From assembly GCA_016218005.1 (NCBI GenBank), contig JACRFF010000112.1, positions 1 through 6,234 on the forward strand: 6,234 bases of DNA. Direction: 5' to 3'. The stretch comes from Ignavibacteriales bacterium. Lineage in GTDB: Bacteria > Bacteroidota > Ignavibacteria > UBA10030. The notes under the pieces were generated by a model, which was not told where the DNA came from, made no database searches, and saw only the letters and a list, made by a program, of their open reading frames with translations. The position numbers were made by a program, and so were the translations under genes. Numbering within the stretch: the stretch's first letter is position 1; every line of letters begins with the position of its first letter. Shown here piece by piece: positions 5,548 through 6,234 of the stretch.

Positions 5548-6234
5548 ATGATCGGCTTGTTCAAAATATTCGACGCGCACGTTCATTTTTATTCGAACTC
5601 GTTCTTCAAGTTTCTCGTCAAGCAGAAGCCGAACCGAGCAGACGTCAACACCGAATTGCGCAATCTGGCCGCAAAAGGTCATATCGAAATTCCTGGCGAG
5701 GACCCAGCCCAGCTTGCCAAACGCTGGATCGATATAATCGACAAATGGAAGCTGGAGCGATTGATGCTCTTTGGCAGTATGCCTGGCGATGAGGATTCGG
5801 TTGCGAAGGCGGTGCAGGCATTCCCCAATCGTTTTGCCGGCATGTTTGCCGTTGACCCCAACTCCAATGTGCTTATGGAAAATGCGGAGAAGCGGTTGAA
5901 GCAGGATAAACTCAAAGGCGTTCTCCTCTACCCTTCGCTCTATCACATCAGCGTCAATGATGAGTGGCTGTATCCGCTGTACAACTTGGTGCAGGAAGTC
6001 CGCGGGCTGGTGTTTGTCCACTTTGGCAAACTGATCATTCGACCGCGCGACTACGCCGGCATACCGACGGTAACGGACGAGGTATTTGCCAATCCGAAGG
6101 ATTTAATTCCTGTAGCACAAAAATTCAACGGCATTCGTTTCATTATTCCGAATTTCGGCGCAGGCAAGTTTGAAGAATTGTTGGAGGTGGGGAAGGCGTG
6201 TCCCAATGTCTACGTCGATACGGCGGGGTCAAAC
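5548..6234 (+). CDS. Amidohydrolase of the COG2159/ACMSD-like type (3' truncated by window edge)
   Basis: An ATG at 5548, 5 bases after the mqnD stop, opens 229 codons with no stop before the window ends. Family members usually have 280-350 residues, so roughly the last quarter is missing. The N-terminal DAHVH (D9, H11, H13) is the metal-binding start of an amidohydrolase TIM barrel. VFVHFGKL (155-162) supplies the next ligand, H158. The segment IIPNFGAGKF (199-208), followed by CPNVYVDTAGSN (218-229), matches the strand that normally carries an active-site His, but here the residue is Asn202. The last expected ligand, a late Asp, is beyond the window. The superfamily includes ACMSD, gamma-resorcylate decarboxylase and many uncharacterised hydrolases. 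Co-location with menG and mqnD suggests a link to quinone metabolism (inference). No Shine-Dalgarno is visible, so translation may couple to mqnD. Confidence 0.85.
   Translation, partial: MIGLFKIFDAHVHFYSNSFFKFLVKQKPNRADVNTELRNLAAKGHIEIPGEDPAQLAKRWIDIIDKWKLERLMLFGSMPGDEDSVAKAVQAFPNRFAGMFAVDPNSNVLMENAEKRLKQDKLKGVLLYPSLYHISVNDEWLYPLYNLVQEVRGLVFVHFGKLIIRPRDYAGIPTVTDEVFANPKDLIPVAQKFNGIRFIIPNFGAGKFEELLEVGKACPNVYVDTAGSN

Noticed and set aside
5536..6021. 161-codon open frame on the minus strand opposite the amidohydrolase
   Set aside because: It lies entirely opposite a frame with clear amidohydrolase motifs, shows no recognisable family, and is a by-product of the codon use of the real gene.

Overview
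The window holds a dense block of bacterial chromosome: three complete-looking genes plus one broken by the window edge on each DNA arm. There is no gene-free stretch over 150 bases, and I see no RNA gene, mobile element, CRISPR array or long repeat. G+C looks close to 50%. Most start codons lack a clear Shine-Dalgarno sequence, and the upstream -7-like element of menG resembles the Bacteroidota type. A member of the FCB superphylum (Bacteroidota/Ignavibacteriota/KSB1-like) is therefore my best guess, but a weak one. The futalosine-type menaquinone gene is also found in Acidobacteriota, Deinococcota and others.

Left part: the C-terminal 88 codons of an unrecognised + strand gene (2-268) end only 6 bases from the 3' end of a minus-strand gene pair. 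That pair is transcribed leftward from about 3830. Its first gene (3806-2403) is a one-polypeptide fusion of a TatD-type metal hydrolase and a radical SAM domain. Its second gene (2422-275) encodes an exported or membrane-anchored HEAT-repeat protein with a C-terminal cyclophilin peptidyl-prolyl isomerase. The two overlap by 20 bases, so co-transcription and translational coupling are likely.

Middle: a 148-base divergent intergenic region (3807-3954) carries a plausible promoter in each direction. The leftward promoter has a perfect 6+6 inverted repeat filling most of its 17-base spacer, a possible operator.

Right part: a rightward operon of menaquinone genes. menG/ubiE (3955-4713), the final methyltransferase, overlaps by 8 bases with mqnD (4706-5542), which makes 1,4-dihydroxy-6-naphthoate in the futalosine route. 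Five bases later comes a COG2159-type amidohydrolase (5548 to beyond the window end). This superfamily contains zinc-dependent aromatic acid decarboxylases. The futalosine route needs a decarboxylation between the MqnD and MenG steps, so the position is suggestive. Against this, one expected active-site histidine is replaced by asparagine in this copy.

The points most worth a second look are the TatD-radical SAM fusion, the amidohydrolase tied to menaquinone genes with its His-to-Asn change, and the dyad embedded in the leftward promoter.
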